In this document: in pieces, positions 36,253 to 44,989 of the stretch
How the letters are laid out: every line of letters begins with the position of its first letter
How positions within the stretch are numbered: the first letter of the stretch is position 1
NCBI RefSeq assembly: GCF_018343515.1
Contig: NZ_JAGYPD010000010.1
Span: 1-64,000 of the forward strand
Length of the DNA stretch: 64,000 nt
From: Bacillus sp. FJAT-50079
Lineage (GTDB): Bacteria > Bacillota > Bacilli > Bacillales > Bacillaceae_C
Reading direction: 5' to 3'
Position numbers and translations under genes: made by a program
The notes under the pieces: model-generated
What the model was told of the DNA's origin: nothing
Seen by the model: the letters and a program-made list of their open reading frames with translations, nothing else
Databases searched by the model: none

Positions 36253-37029
36253 TTATCTCCCTTTAAAATTGGGCTTTCTTTTTTCAGAGAAAGCAAGTAA
36301 AGCCTCGATCCGATCTTCAGTTGGAATCGTTAATTCATAAGCTTTTCGCTCAATTTCCAGTCCCGTTTGAAGATCAGCATTCATCCCAGTCTTGATTGCA
36401 AATTTCGCTTGTTGCACGGCGATCGGACCGTTCACTATAATCGCTTTTGCGAATTGCAGTACCTCTTTCATCAGCTGCTTACTTTCGCACGTTTTCATAA
36501 CAATTCCATATTCGGCTGCTTCAGCAGACGATAATCTTTTGGCAGTTAAAATCAATTCCAATGCTCTCGTTTCACCAACTAATCTCGGTAAGCGCTGGGT
36601 TCCACCAGCACCCGGAATAATCGCAAGGCTCGTTTCCGTTAACCCCATTGTCGCCTCTTTTGCGGCAAAGCGAAAATCACAAGCTAAGGCTAATTCCATT
36701 CCTCCACCAAAGGCATACCCATTGATCATCGCAATCGTGGGCTGTGGTAGCTTTTCAATGGCGTAAAATACAGTCGCAATTTTATCAACATTGCGGAGAA
36801 CTTCTTGTTCACTCAACGTTTTTCGTTCTTTTAAATCTGCTCCAACGCTAAAAGCCTTCTCTCCAGCGCCTAGGAAAATAACGATCCGTGCTTCCTGATT
36901 TGTTTTTAATGATTCTACGATTTGCGAAAGCTCCGTAAGCATCTCGTAATTGAATGCGTTTAAAGACTCCGGACGATTCAAAGTTACAAAAGCAATATAC
37001 TCTTTAACTTCTAATTTAATAGAACTCAT
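36253..37029 (-). CDS. Enoyl-CoA hydratase/isomerase family protein
   Basis: The 258-residue crotonase-fold protein likely hydrates or isomerises acyl-CoA. The oxyanion-hole segment FSVGADLKER and both catalytic glutamates, in GGGMELALACDFR and GLTETSLAIIPGAGGTQRL, are present, so it should be active as a hydratase. Start ATG 37029 (MSSIKLEVKE) has AAAGGATGAT upstream; the frame to 37086 adds non-conserved sequence. It lies between the azl remnants and lplJ and is followed by the small Cys-rich gene. The exact substrate (fatty acid or branched-chain catabolism) is unclear. Confidence 0.9.
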   Translation of the reverse strand: MSSIKLEVKEYIAFVTLNRPESLNAFNYEMLTELSQIVESLKTNQEARIVIFLGAGEKAFSVGADLKERKTLSEQEVLRNVDKIATVFYAIEKLPQPTIAMINGYAFGGGMELALACDFRFAAKEATMGLTETSLAIIPGAGGTQRLPRLVGETRALELILTAKRLSSAEAAEYGIVMKTCESKQLMKEVLQFAKAIIVNGPIAVQQAKFAIKTGMNADLQTGLEIERKAYELTIPTEDRIEALLAFSEKRKPNFKGR

Positions 37030-37144
37030 CGCGATCATCCTTTTGGAATGAATTTTTTTAAGAGCTGAGCACCTGGAGCTAGACATGGAAACCCTTTTTT
37101 GAAATAAAAACGATAAAAAATTTAAACCTTCTTTACTTTTAAAA

Positions 37145-37184
37145 AAGGGTAGAATGAGCCATTTTAAGTGGCTTTTCTACCCTT
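37145..37184 (-). terminator. Terminator of yhfI-lplJ
   Basis: AAGGGTAGAA(A)AGCC / GGCTCATTCTACCCTT followed by TTTTTT on the minus strand. Confidence 0.9.
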
Positions 37185-37188
37185 CTTA

Positions 37189-38178
37189 TCAGTAAATCAA
37201 TTCGACAATTTCATCCAAAGTCACATTTCCAAAATAATGTGGAATATCCACATTCTCTAATGCTTTCGCGATCTCTGCCCGTTCATAACGAACACCCGTT
37301 AAGCATTTCTCAATCTCACTTACATCACCGACTCCGAAAAAGTCCCCAAAGATTTTGCAATCCTCAATCTGGCCTTTATGAATATCAAGGCGGAATTCAA
37401 TTTGCCCAACAGGGAAGCGATGGGAATGTTGGATATTGAATTTCGGCGATTTTCCATAATTCCAATCCCAATTTTGATAACGTTCTTTCGAAAGTTCTTC
37501 AATATTTTTCCAATCTTCCTCCGTCAGCTTATACTCTGGGATTTCCTCCACCCCTTCAAAAATGTGATGTAAAAGAAATTGTTTAAATTGCTCAACTGAC
37601 ATTGGTTCGTTAAGAAATTCTGAAATATTAGCAACTCTGCTTCTAATCGATTTAATTCCTTTTGATTCAATCTTATCCTTACGAACATTTAATGCGGAGA
37701 CAACATTCTCAATTTCTGAATTAAACATCAGTGTTCCATGGCTAAACATTCTGCCTCTCGTTGAAAACTGAGCATTGCCTGAAATTTTCCGTTCACCAAC
37801 GAGAATATCATTTCTTCCCTTCATTTCTGCATGAACACCAAGTTCTCGTAACGCATTGACAACAGGCTCTGTGAACTTTTTAAAATTGAGAAAGCTTTCC
37901 CCATCATCCTTCGTAATAAAACTAAAATTCAAATTACCTAGATCATGATAAACCGCACCGCCGCCTGAAAGTCTGCGAACGACATGAATCCCATTATCCT
38001 CAACATATGATGTATTAATTTCTTCAATCGTGTTTTGATTTTTTCCAATAATAATGGATGGTTCATTAATATAAAACAATAAATACGATTGATTAATATC
38101 TAAATTTTTTAATGCATATTCTTCAATCGCTAAGTTGATTCGCGGATCATTAATTCCTTGATTATCAATAAATAACAT
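37189..38178 (-). CDS. lplJ: LplJ lipoate-protein ligase
   Basis: LplJ activates free lipoate with ATP and attaches it to E2 and GcvH lipoyl domains. The 329 residues have the ligase core RRLSGGGAVYHDLGNLNFSF, the NDILVGERKISGNAQ lipoate/AMP-binding loop with catalytic Lys, and the C-terminal accessory domain. It corresponds to B. subtilis LplJ (YhfJ, 331 aa). It lies 14 bp behind yhfI, with which it is likely cotranscribed. Confidence 0.96.
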   Translation of the reverse strand: MLFIDNQGINDPRINLAIEEYALKNLDINQSYLLFYINEPSIIIGKNQNTIEEINTSYVEDNGIHVVRRLSGGGAVYHDLGNLNFSFITKDDGESFLNFKKFTEPVVNALRELGVHAEMKGRNDILVGERKISGNAQFSTRGRMFSHGTLMFNSEIENVVSALNVRKDKIESKGIKSIRSRVANISEFLNEPMSVEQFKQFLLHHIFEGVEEIPEYKLTEEDWKNIEELSKERYQNWDWNYGKSPKFNIQHSHRFPVGQIEFRLDIHKGQIEDCKIFGDFFGVGDVSEIEKCLTGVRYERAEIAKALENVDIPHYFGNVTLDEIVELIY

Positions 38179-38192
38179 ACGATCATCTCCCT

Positions 38193-38927
38193 TTAAATAT
38201 GTATCATTAATCCTTGCGAAGCTAATGTAATATTTCCACTGTATTGCTCATTTGCCTCAGCAATTAATTGTTTATGGTCGCCAAAATGAGGCAAATGGGT
38301 AAGGATGAGTTTCTTTATATTGGCTTGAGAAGCGAGTATTCCTGCTTCTTCACTTGTCATATGACCAGCACTTGCTCCATTCATCCCTTTGTAAAAATTA
38401 CATTCACATAGCAATACATTCGCATCATTCGCAAAAGGAGCGAGCTCCTCAAAATAAGCGGTATCACCTGTATAAACAAGTACTTTTTCACCTGCGGAAA
38501 TTCGCATCGCAAAGCAAGTTGCAGGATGTTCCGTCTTTAAGAAGTCGATTGAAAAAGGACCGACGGAGAGCATCTCACCTTGATCATAAGCAATCCCTGT
38601 CGTTATATCTTTATATGTTAAATTTGCGAAGCCATTCGAATCATATGAGTGTCCATAAATAGGAATATTTTTATTCGTATGATTCAAATACTTGCTAATT
38701 AATAAAGCATGTTGAAGGACACCAATATCCGCGATATGATCCGCATGATAATGCGACAAAATGACAGCATCTAAGCTCTCTGGCTGCACATATGCTTGAA
38801 GCTGTGATAAAACGGCGCTACCACAATCAATCAAAAGCTTAAATCCATCATGTTCGAGTAAATATCCTGAACTTGCCTCACCTGCCTTCGGATAACCTCC
38901 CCAATGCCCAATAACTGTTAGCTTCAT
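38193..38927 (-). CDS. yhfI: YhfI, metallo-beta-lactamase fold hydrolase
   Basis: The 244-residue metallo-beta-lactamase protein has zinc ligands visible in SHYHADHIADIG, EHPATC, TGDTAY and a C-terminal LTHLPHFGD. It resembles ribonuclease Z-like hydrolases, but the substrate is unknown. AAAGGAG precedes the ATG. The arrangement yhfH / yhfI / lplJ (yhfJ) is conserved with B. subtilis. Confidence 0.93.
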   Translation of the reverse strand: MKLTVIGHWGGYPKAGEASSGYLLEHDGFKLLIDCGSAVLSQLQAYVQPESLDAVILSHYHADHIADIGVLQHALLISKYLNHTNKNIPIYGHSYDSNGFANLTYKDITTGIAYDQGEMLSVGPFSIDFLKTEHPATCFAMRISAGEKVLVYTGDTAYFEELAPFANDANVLLCECNFYKGMNGASAGHMTSEEAGILASQANIKKLILTHLPHFGDHKQLIAEANEQYSGNITLASQGLMIHI

Positions 38928-39008
38928 TTACACAGCTCCTTTACTCAAAAACCTTTCCTTTTTATCATACTTGATTACACATTTTTTTTCATGTTTTGAA
39001 AATTATCG

Positions 39009-39038
39009 TTGACAACAAGATTACTGTTATAATACAAT
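39009..39038 (+). promoter_or_regulatory. Sigma-A promoter of yhfH
   Basis: TTGACA (39009-39014), 18 bp, TACAAT (39033-39038), 54 bp before the yhfH ATG; an overlapping TATAAT lies within the spacer. Confidence 0.7.
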
Positions 39039-39092
39039 GATAAAAACCATACAGTAGTAGTACAACAAAAACACAAACGGAGAGTGAGAAAA

Positions 39093-39221
39093 ATGATCGA
39101 AAGCATCGTTGAATTCTTTAAAAATTTGCCGCCAAAAACGTGTACAACATGTGGAGAGAAAATAGCTGAACAGCACGAGTGCTACGGTACGAAATGCGAT
39201 AAATGCACTGAAACATTATAA
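39093..39221 (+). CDS. yhfH: YhfH family four-cysteine miniprotein
   Basis: The 42-residue protein MIESIVEFFKNLPPKTCTTC has CxxC followed by HECYGTKCDKC, a zinc-ribbon-like arrangement. It matches the YhfH family found next to yhfI in Bacillus. GGAGAG lies upstream of the ATG. It has its own promoter and terminator and is divergent from yhfI. Its function is unknown. Confidence 0.9.
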   Translation: MIESIVEFFKNLPPKTCTTCGEKIAEQHECYGTKCDKCTETL

Positions 39222-39224
39222 TTT

Positions 39225-39257
39225 AAAACACCCTTTATCAATGGTAGAGGGTGTTTT
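39225..39257 (+). terminator. Terminator of yhfH
   Basis: AAAACACCCTTTA / TAGAGGGTGTTTTTT hairpin with T-run. Confidence 0.85.
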
Positions 39258-39459
39258 TTGTTTATTGTTATAATACACAACTTCACTTTCACAATATCAT
39301 TAAGTTGATACCGTTGATTTAAACAAGAGGGCACGAGGACTTTCGTGAAGGAAGCAAGGTACATAGAGCGTATTTTCACTTACTTTTTACAAAATAATGA
39401 TTGAAACAGAGAAATCAACAAATAGTAATGGATAGACCAAGTAGAAAGGATGGGAATCG

Positions 39460-39573
39460 ATGAATAATCGTCGAAAACAAGCTGAAAAGCAGTCAATTAA
39501 AGAAAAAGATGAAATGAGACAGTCTGTCGATGATTTTTACGAAACAACCCGTTCATCAACCAAAGGATTATGA
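39460..39573 (+). CDS. Small charged protein, possibly frameshifted at its 3' end
   Basis: A good ribosome-binding site (AAAGGATGG) precedes MNNRRKQAEKQSIKEKDEMR, a 37-residue charged helix ending SSTKGL. In an adjacent frame the last part reads HQPKDYEEIDY and stops at 39589, which looks more protein-like than the annotated end. The gene may therefore carry a one-base indel at about 39550. I do not recognise the family. Confidence 0.5.
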   Translation: MNNRRKQAEKQSIKEKDEMRQSVDDFYETTRSSTKGL

Positions 39574-39597
39574 AGAAATTGATTATTAAATGAAAAA

Positions 39598-39632
39598 GTG
39601 AGTGCGTCGACAGGAGTTGTCGATACACTCAC
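39598..39632 (-). terminator. Terminator of the methionine aminopeptidase gene
   Basis: GTGAGTG(T/C)-TCGACA / TGTCGA-CACTCAC hairpin with TTTTTCATTT on the minus strand. Confidence 0.8.
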
Positions 39633-39637
39633 TCCGA

Positions 39638-40408
<771 letters not shown>

Positions 40409-40482
40409 TCATATGTCATTTTACACTATGATCATCATTAGGTTAAAACAAAGTGAATTATTAGCGTAAGTCTACGATCCGT

Positions 40483-42096
40483 CTATTTCTTCTCTATGCT
40501 TTTTAACCATTTTCTTTGTTTATTCATACAAACAACGTAGTGAATAAATGAAATTCCAGCGACCCCAGCAGATATGTCAAGAACAATCAATTGATTCATA
40601 TATAGCCCAAATAAACTTCCAATCAGTCCAACGGCAATGAAAAGGGACATTTGTTTTTTTCTATTTTCATACAATGCGAAGAAAAATTCGCGCTGTTGCA
40701 TCGTTTCTTTTAATGATAAATACATTTGTGGGACTTCAGCTAGATCTGCCATCGTATGGAAAAATTGAAATAGTGGCTGAGCATTTACCCATCTAGCTAA
40801 TAAGCGCCATTTGCTGTGATTCCCTTGTTTAAGCCAATACATAAAAGCCGATCGGGCTATTTCCAATAGCTCTTGATTCGGACTAATAATATGCAGCATT
40901 CCCTCGATTGTGACGAAAGAGCGTCCTAGGAAAATAAATCGGGTAGGAACTTGAACTGGAAGTGATTTTATTAATTCATTAATCTCTTTTTTTATAATAA
41001 AGAGATCCATCCCCTTTAGTTGAGAAAGATCAAAGGCAAGGGCGTCTTTTAGCAAATTGGCGATCATTTTTCGATTTGCCTCAGGTAATAAAAAACCTAG
41101 ATCAATAATGATCTTCGCCGCCTTCGCATAATTTTTCAAGACGACCGCCTCAAGCAACTCTTGAAAATCTGTTGCATCTTTTTTGGATATTTCTCCGACC
41201 ATTCCAAAATCAAGCAGGACAATCGTTCCATCTTCCTTTACCATGACATTACCTGCATGTGGATCTGCATGAAATATCCCAGCTTCCAACCATTGCGAAA
41301 TAAAAAGACGAAATAATCGTTCAGATAATTCTTCTCGATCAATCTTGTTTTTTTCTAAGTATTCAATATCTGTAATTCGAGTGCCACTCACCCATTCCAT
41401 CACTAAAACTTTTGATGTACATAATTCATGATAAACTTTTGGAATAATTAATTTAGGAAATTGTTGAAAGCGGTGACGAAAATGATCGATCGTTTCCATT
41501 TCCTTTTTATAATCTAATTCGCGTTCGATAACCATTTTTAATTCCTTAAATAATAATTTAAAATGGATAAAATTTCTAGGGATTCGGACAAAATGGTGAA
41601 CAAACCAGATGATGATCGCTAACGAGCGAAAATCCGTTTTCATGATTTTTCCAATGGTTGGTCTTTGAACTTTGATCGCTACGATGGTGCCGTCTTTTAA
41701 CTTCCCTTGATATACTTCACCAATCGAAGCAGAAGCAACGACATTCGGATCAATGCTTTGAAGCTTATCTTCGATCGTCCCGCCCCATTCTGATTCTAAA
41801 ACGACTTGCACTTCTTCCCATGATGAAGGTGGTACATGATCAACTAAGTCCTGAATTTGCTCGATAAAAGAAGTTGGAAATACATCGCTGCGAATACTTA
41901 AAAACTGACCTACTTTTATTAATAATCCTTCCAGTTCAAATAGAGTTTGCCGAAAGTCCTGGCCAATTTTTTCCCAAAGCTGCTCTCTTTTCTCCTCTGA
42001 CTTTCTTGAAATTCGATACCAGTACACTCTCATTAAGACGGAAAAAGCGAAATATAGAATTTTCCACATTCGAAACCATTTTTTATTATGTTTCAT
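40483..42096 (-). CDS. ABC1/UbiB (AarF) family atypical kinase
   Basis: The 537-residue protein-kinase-like protein has UbiB hallmarks: the KxGQ motif LIKVGQFLS, AIKVQRP with the ATP lysine, HADPHAGNV and the metal-binding LLDFGMVG. Two C-terminal membrane helices (about 480-525) anchor it. Homologues act in quinone biosynthesis or lipid homeostasis; in menaquinone-only Bacillaceae the role is unknown. It stands alone between the methionine aminopeptidase gene and a small membrane-protein gene. Confidence 0.92.
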   Translation of the reverse strand: MKHNKKWFRMWKILYFAFSVLMRVYWYRISRKSEEKREQLWEKIGQDFRQTLFELEGLLIKVGQFLSIRSDVFPTSFIEQIQDLVDHVPPSSWEEVQVVLESEWGGTIEDKLQSIDPNVVASASIGEVYQGKLKDGTIVAIKVQRPTIGKIMKTDFRSLAIIIWFVHHFVRIPRNFIHFKLLFKELKMVIERELDYKKEMETIDHFRHRFQQFPKLIIPKVYHELCTSKVLVMEWVSGTRITDIEYLEKNKIDREELSERLFRLFISQWLEAGIFHADPHAGNVMVKEDGTIVLLDFGMVGEISKKDATDFQELLEAVVLKNYAKAAKIIIDLGFLLPEANRKMIANLLKDALAFDLSQLKGMDLFIIKKEINELIKSLPVQVPTRFIFLGRSFVTIEGMLHIISPNQELLEIARSAFMYWLKQGNHSKWRLLARWVNAQPLFQFFHTMADLAEVPQMYLSLKETMQQREFFFALYENRKKQMSLFIAVGLIGSLFGLYMNQLIVLDISAGVAGISFIHYVVCMNKQRKWLKSIEKK

Positions 42097-42147
42097 GAGA
42101 AAGTCTCCTTGTTCTATATAGGGGAAGTGATAATTTTACATCCTTCA

Positions 42148-42200
42148 ACTGATTGTAGTGAAGGCTGAAGCCGTATCCGCTCAAAACGGAAATAAGCGAT
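42148..42200. repeat. Fragment of intergenic repeat
   Basis: GTAGTGAAGGCTGAAGCCGT ... CCGCTCAAAACGGAAAT resembles part of the GC-rich repeat at 846-972. It is short and degenerate. Confidence 0.35.
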
Positions 42201-42387
42201 TAACTGAATGATTTATTCAAACGTATATATTCCATGCATATATATTTTTTAACCCGTTTTCATGTCCTGCTAACCAAGCTAATGTTTCACTCTACTTATT
42301 TTATGGGTAAAAGAAATTACCATACTTAGTTATGAATAACTTTTTTATTCATATAGATAATTAAAAGTGATAGAGAGGAGAATATGT

Positions 42388-42576
42388 ATGTCCAACTGGC
42401 TGCTCATTATTTTAGCTCCCCTTATTGTATTTGCTCTTTTTGAAGAATGCATTTATTACTTCGTTAACCGAAGTCTCTTTGGAAAAGTAGAAAGAAGGAT
42501 ACATATCATTGAAAAATTAAAAGCTTTCGCAAGCAAATTTAAATGGAAAAAAAGAGCCGAAGCAGACTCTAATTAG
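42388..42576 (+). CDS. Small single-pass membrane protein, unknown
   Basis: The 62-residue product MSNWLLIILAPLIVFALFEE has one N-terminal membrane helix and a basic tail (KFKWKKRAEADSN). ATG 42388 has GAGAGGAG 7 nt upstream. Its 3' end overlaps the convergent GNAT gene by 8 bp. No family is recognised. Confidence 0.65.
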   Translation: MSNWLLIILAPLIVFALFEECIYYFVNRSLFGKVERRIHIIEKLKAFASKFKWKKRAEADSN

Positions 42577-43126
42577 TGCTTTGACTCTTTACCCATTCCG
42601 ACGCAAGCATCCCGTACACTGCGTGATCAACGTAATGATTGTATAGCCATTCAGCTTCTCTAATGCATCCTTCATATGTGAAGCCTAATCGTTCGGGAAT
42701 CGCTCTACTTTTAACATTTGTTACCGCTGCCCGAATGTCCACCCGGTTCAGGTGTAATTCTTCAAAAGCATAATTCGTTAATCCGGCTGCAACCCTTGTC
42801 ATAATCCCTTTTCCTTGATACCCCTCACCAAGCCAGTAACCAATATAGGCGATCCGATTGGACCAATCGATTTCGTTAAAACCGGCAATCCCGACAATTT
42901 CTCCTTTATATAAAATGACCGTATTCATGCTTTTGTTTTCCGAATAGCCCTTTAAAGTAAATTTAATAAACTTTTTTGTATCTTTAACGGTCACCATCGT
43001 ATCAAGCCAAGGAAGCCACTCTTTTAAATATTTTCTCGACTTATTCGTCAATTGAAAAACATGCTCTGCATCCTGTACTTCAATTAGTTTCAAATATATC
43101 TCGTCATCGATTTTATGAACAAACAT
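42569..43126 (-). CDS. GNAT acetyltransferase, RimJ/RimL type
   Basis: The 185-residue N-acetyltransferase resembles ribosomal-protein Ser/Ala acetylases (RimL/YdaF type). The acetyl-CoA binding loop is visible as GYQGKGIMTRVAAGL after the IGYWLGE strand, and NVKSRAIPERLGFTYEGCIRE is the C-terminal signature. Start ATG 43126 (MFVHKIDDE) has GGGGGGAG upstream. The substrate is unknown. Confidence 0.9.
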   Translation of the reverse strand: MFVHKIDDEIYLKLIEVQDAEHVFQLTNKSRKYLKEWLPWLDTMVTVKDTKKFIKFTLKGYSENKSMNTVILYKGEIVGIAGFNEIDWSNRIAYIGYWLGEGYQGKGIMTRVAAGLTNYAFEELHLNRVDIRAAVTNVKSRAIPERLGFTYEGCIREAEWLYNHYVDHAVYGMLASEWVKSQSTN

Positions 43127-43218
43127 GCAGCTCCCCCCTATCAATCTAGTTTAGCATAAGCATTTTCCCTATTTTAAGCACGTTCACTTCGAATGTCAAT
43201 CTACTATTAAGAAAAGTG

Positions 43219-43247
43219 AAAAAACAGTACTATTTTAGCACTGTTTT
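43219..43247 (-). terminator. Terminator overlapping the SinR-like gene end
   Basis: AAAACAGTGCTA / TAGTACTGTTTTTT on the minus strand; the left arm contains the last codons of the 43235-43591 gene. Confidence 0.75.
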
Positions 43248-43591
43248 AGTCGTTTATCCTCCTTTGCTCTTCTCCATATAATAAATTCAATAAAATCTTT
43301 CATCTCCTCCAATTGAAGATCTGTCATTTTTATTACACATTGACGGATTTCTGCAAATTGGTCAGCTATATTCTCAGCTTCATCGCTTATTTTAGATATA
43401 TCGACGAGTAATACGCCCAACTCTACCTCTAAAGCATTTGCAATTTTTTCAATGTACTCATTTGTTGGATTACTATGAAGGTTTGTTTCAATAATCGTTA
43501 AGTACGCTTTCGCTAATCCAGTTTTATTGGAAAGTTCTGCTAATGTCATTCCTTTCGCCATCCTAATATGGCGGATTCGTGCCCCAATCAT
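43235..43591 (-). CDS. SinR-like XRE transcriptional regulator
   Basis: The 118-residue protein has an N-terminal helix-turn-helix (residues 1-62; MTLAELSNKTGLAKAYLTII) closely similar to SinR/SlrR and a C-terminal SinI/SinR dimerisation-like helix pair (LQLEEMKDFIEFIIWRRAKE). It is therefore a SinR paralogue possibly controlling matrix or sporulation genes. No sinI-like partner lies beside it. It is divergent from the Sco gene across a 310-bp AT-rich gap. Confidence 0.85.
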   Translation of the reverse strand: MIGARIRHIRMAKGMTLAELSNKTGLAKAYLTIIETNLHSNPTNEYIEKIANALEVELGVLLVDISKISDEAENIADQFAEIRQCVIKMTDLQLEEMKDFIEFIIWRRAKEDKRLKQC

Positions 43592-43902
43592 TCCCTCACC
43601 CTCCTACAACTGTAATCATGCTTGTATATTTTTAAAAACGACCCATTTTTCGATCAAAATCCCGATAAAAGATTAAATTTCTTCCTTTTTCGGTTCTTAA
43701 TAACGAATAATTATCTACATAATAATACCTATATCGAGAATTGTAAATAGATATCACTTTAATTTGATTTTATTTCACTTGCAACTAGGTTTTCATCAGA
43801 ATTTCATATTTGGATATTTTCCGAACAATGTCTGTAAGCGTCCTAAAGTACGATTTTATCGGCTATAATAAATACATCGTACAGTTTTAGGAGGTTTATC
43901 AT
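43592..43902. other. AT-rich intergenic region between SinR-like and Sco genes
   Basis: The 311-bp stretch holds divergent promoters by context. TATAAT at 43864-43869 is a good -10 for the Sco gene, but I see no matching -35. A GTTCTTA at about 43694 resembles half of a SinR site (GTTCTYT) but is single. No ORF or RNA gene is supported. Confidence 0.5.
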
Positions 43903-44475
43903 TTGCGAAAAATTTCATTATTTCTTCTTCTTTCATTTGTTCTATTGTTAAGCGCTTGTTCTTCAACGAGCAGTAGCGGTAGACCAATCCAAGATTTTAA
44001 TTATATTGACCAAGAAGGGAAATCTTTCGGTCTTGAAGATTTAAAAGGAAAAGTTTCATTAGCTACATTTATTTACACGTACTGCCCAACAGAATGCCCG
44101 ATGATGACATTACATATGAGTGAAGTCCAACAAGATGTGATCGATGCCGGTCTTAAAGATGTTCAGTTTGTTTCATTCAGCATAGACCCAGAAATTGATA
44201 AACCAGAAGTATTAAAAAAATACGGTGAATCCTTCGGAGCTGATTTTTCCAATTGGCATTTTCTAACCGGTTATACTCAAGAAGAAATTGAAGATTGGGG
44301 ACCAAAAAACTTTAAAACTGTTATTAAAAAATCTAGAGATGATGATTTCGTTGTCCATATGTTTGACTTTTATTTAATTAATAAAAAAGGTGAAATTATT
44401 TCACAGTACAACGGGTATCAAGACGTACCATTCAAACAAATCTTGAAAGATATGAAATCAGCATTAAAACAATAA
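43903..44475 (+). CDS. Sco1/SenC-type copper lipoprotein (BsSco/YpmQ-like)
   Basis: The 190-residue lipoprotein has signal LFLLLSFVLLLSACSS with lipobox Cys at about residue 19. The thioredoxin-like Sco domain has the copper ligands C and C in YCPTECP and a histidine in FVVHMFDFYLI. Sco proteins deliver copper to, or reduce, the CuA site of cytochrome c oxidase on the outer membrane face. It starts with TTG at 43903 after TAGGAGG. A terminator follows. Proximity to hemEHY fits a respiratory setting. Confidence 0.92.
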   Translation: MRKISLFLLLSFVLLLSACSSTSSSGRPIQDFNYIDQEGKSFGLEDLKGKVSLATFIYTYCPTECPMMTLHMSEVQQDVIDAGLKDVQFVSFSIDPEIDKPEVLKKYGESFGADFSNWHFLTGYTQEEIEDWGPKNFKTVIKKSRDDDFVVHMFDFYLINKKGEIISQYNGYQDVPFKQILKDMKSALKQ

Positions 44476-44476
44476 A

Positions 44477-44513
44477 ACGCAGAAGCGGGGTTCAAAGCCC
44501 ACTTCTGCGTTTC
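44477..44513 (+). terminator. Terminator of the Sco gene
   Basis: AACGCAGAAGCGGG / CCCACTTCTGCGTTT, a strong hairpin right after the stop. Confidence 0.85.
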
Positions 44514-44600
44514 CCTTTATTCGACTTGGATTTTTTCCTTTACGTCTAATGCCAAGCTTTTTTCGTGCCATCTTGAAAGTAGTTATGAGCAAGTCATTCA

Positions 44601-44945
44601 GATTTATGAGCCTTTTGCCTAGATACAAGCCACTTACTCGAATTTACGAGCCACTTACTCGGATTTACGAGCCACTTGCCTAGATACAAGCCACTTACTC
44701 GGATTTACAAGCCACTTGCACAAATATACAAGCCACTCATTCGGATTTTCGAGCCACTTGCACCATTATACAAGCCAATCATTCGGATTTACGAGCCACT
44801 TGCCTAGATACAAGCCAATCATTCGGATTTACAAGCCACTTGCACCATTATACAAGCCAATCATTCGGATTTACAAGCCACTTGCACAAATATACAAGCC
44901 AATCATTCGGATTTACAAGCCACTTGCACCATTATATAAGCCAAA
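44601..44945. repeat. Tandem repeat array 2 (about 17 units of 19-21 bp)
   Basis: Consecutive units such as TTTACGAGCCACTTACTCGGA, TTTACAAGCCACTTGCACAAA and TATACAAGCCAATCATTCGGA share the core TACRAGCCA(C/A)T with array 1, while the spacer halves differ. Units ending GCCTA are 19 bp, the others 21 bp. Later units form a 42-bp higher-order repeat. The array lies between convergent genes (Sco gene and hemY) and its apparent ORFs are artefacts of a stop-free repeat. Confidence 0.92.
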
Positions 44946-44989
44946 CAAAGCAAAAAGCAGTCGGACGAGCGACTGCTTTTTGCTTTGTT
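44944..44989. terminator. Bidirectional terminator hemY / array 2
   Basis: AACAAAGCAAAAAGCAGTCG / CGACTGCTTTTTGCTTTGTT is a perfect 20-bp stem. It touches the hemY stop codon. Confidence 0.92.

Noticed and set aside
43690-43700. SinR operator before the SinR-like gene
   Set aside because: Only a single GTTCTTA half-site; SinR usually uses paired GTTCTYT sites.
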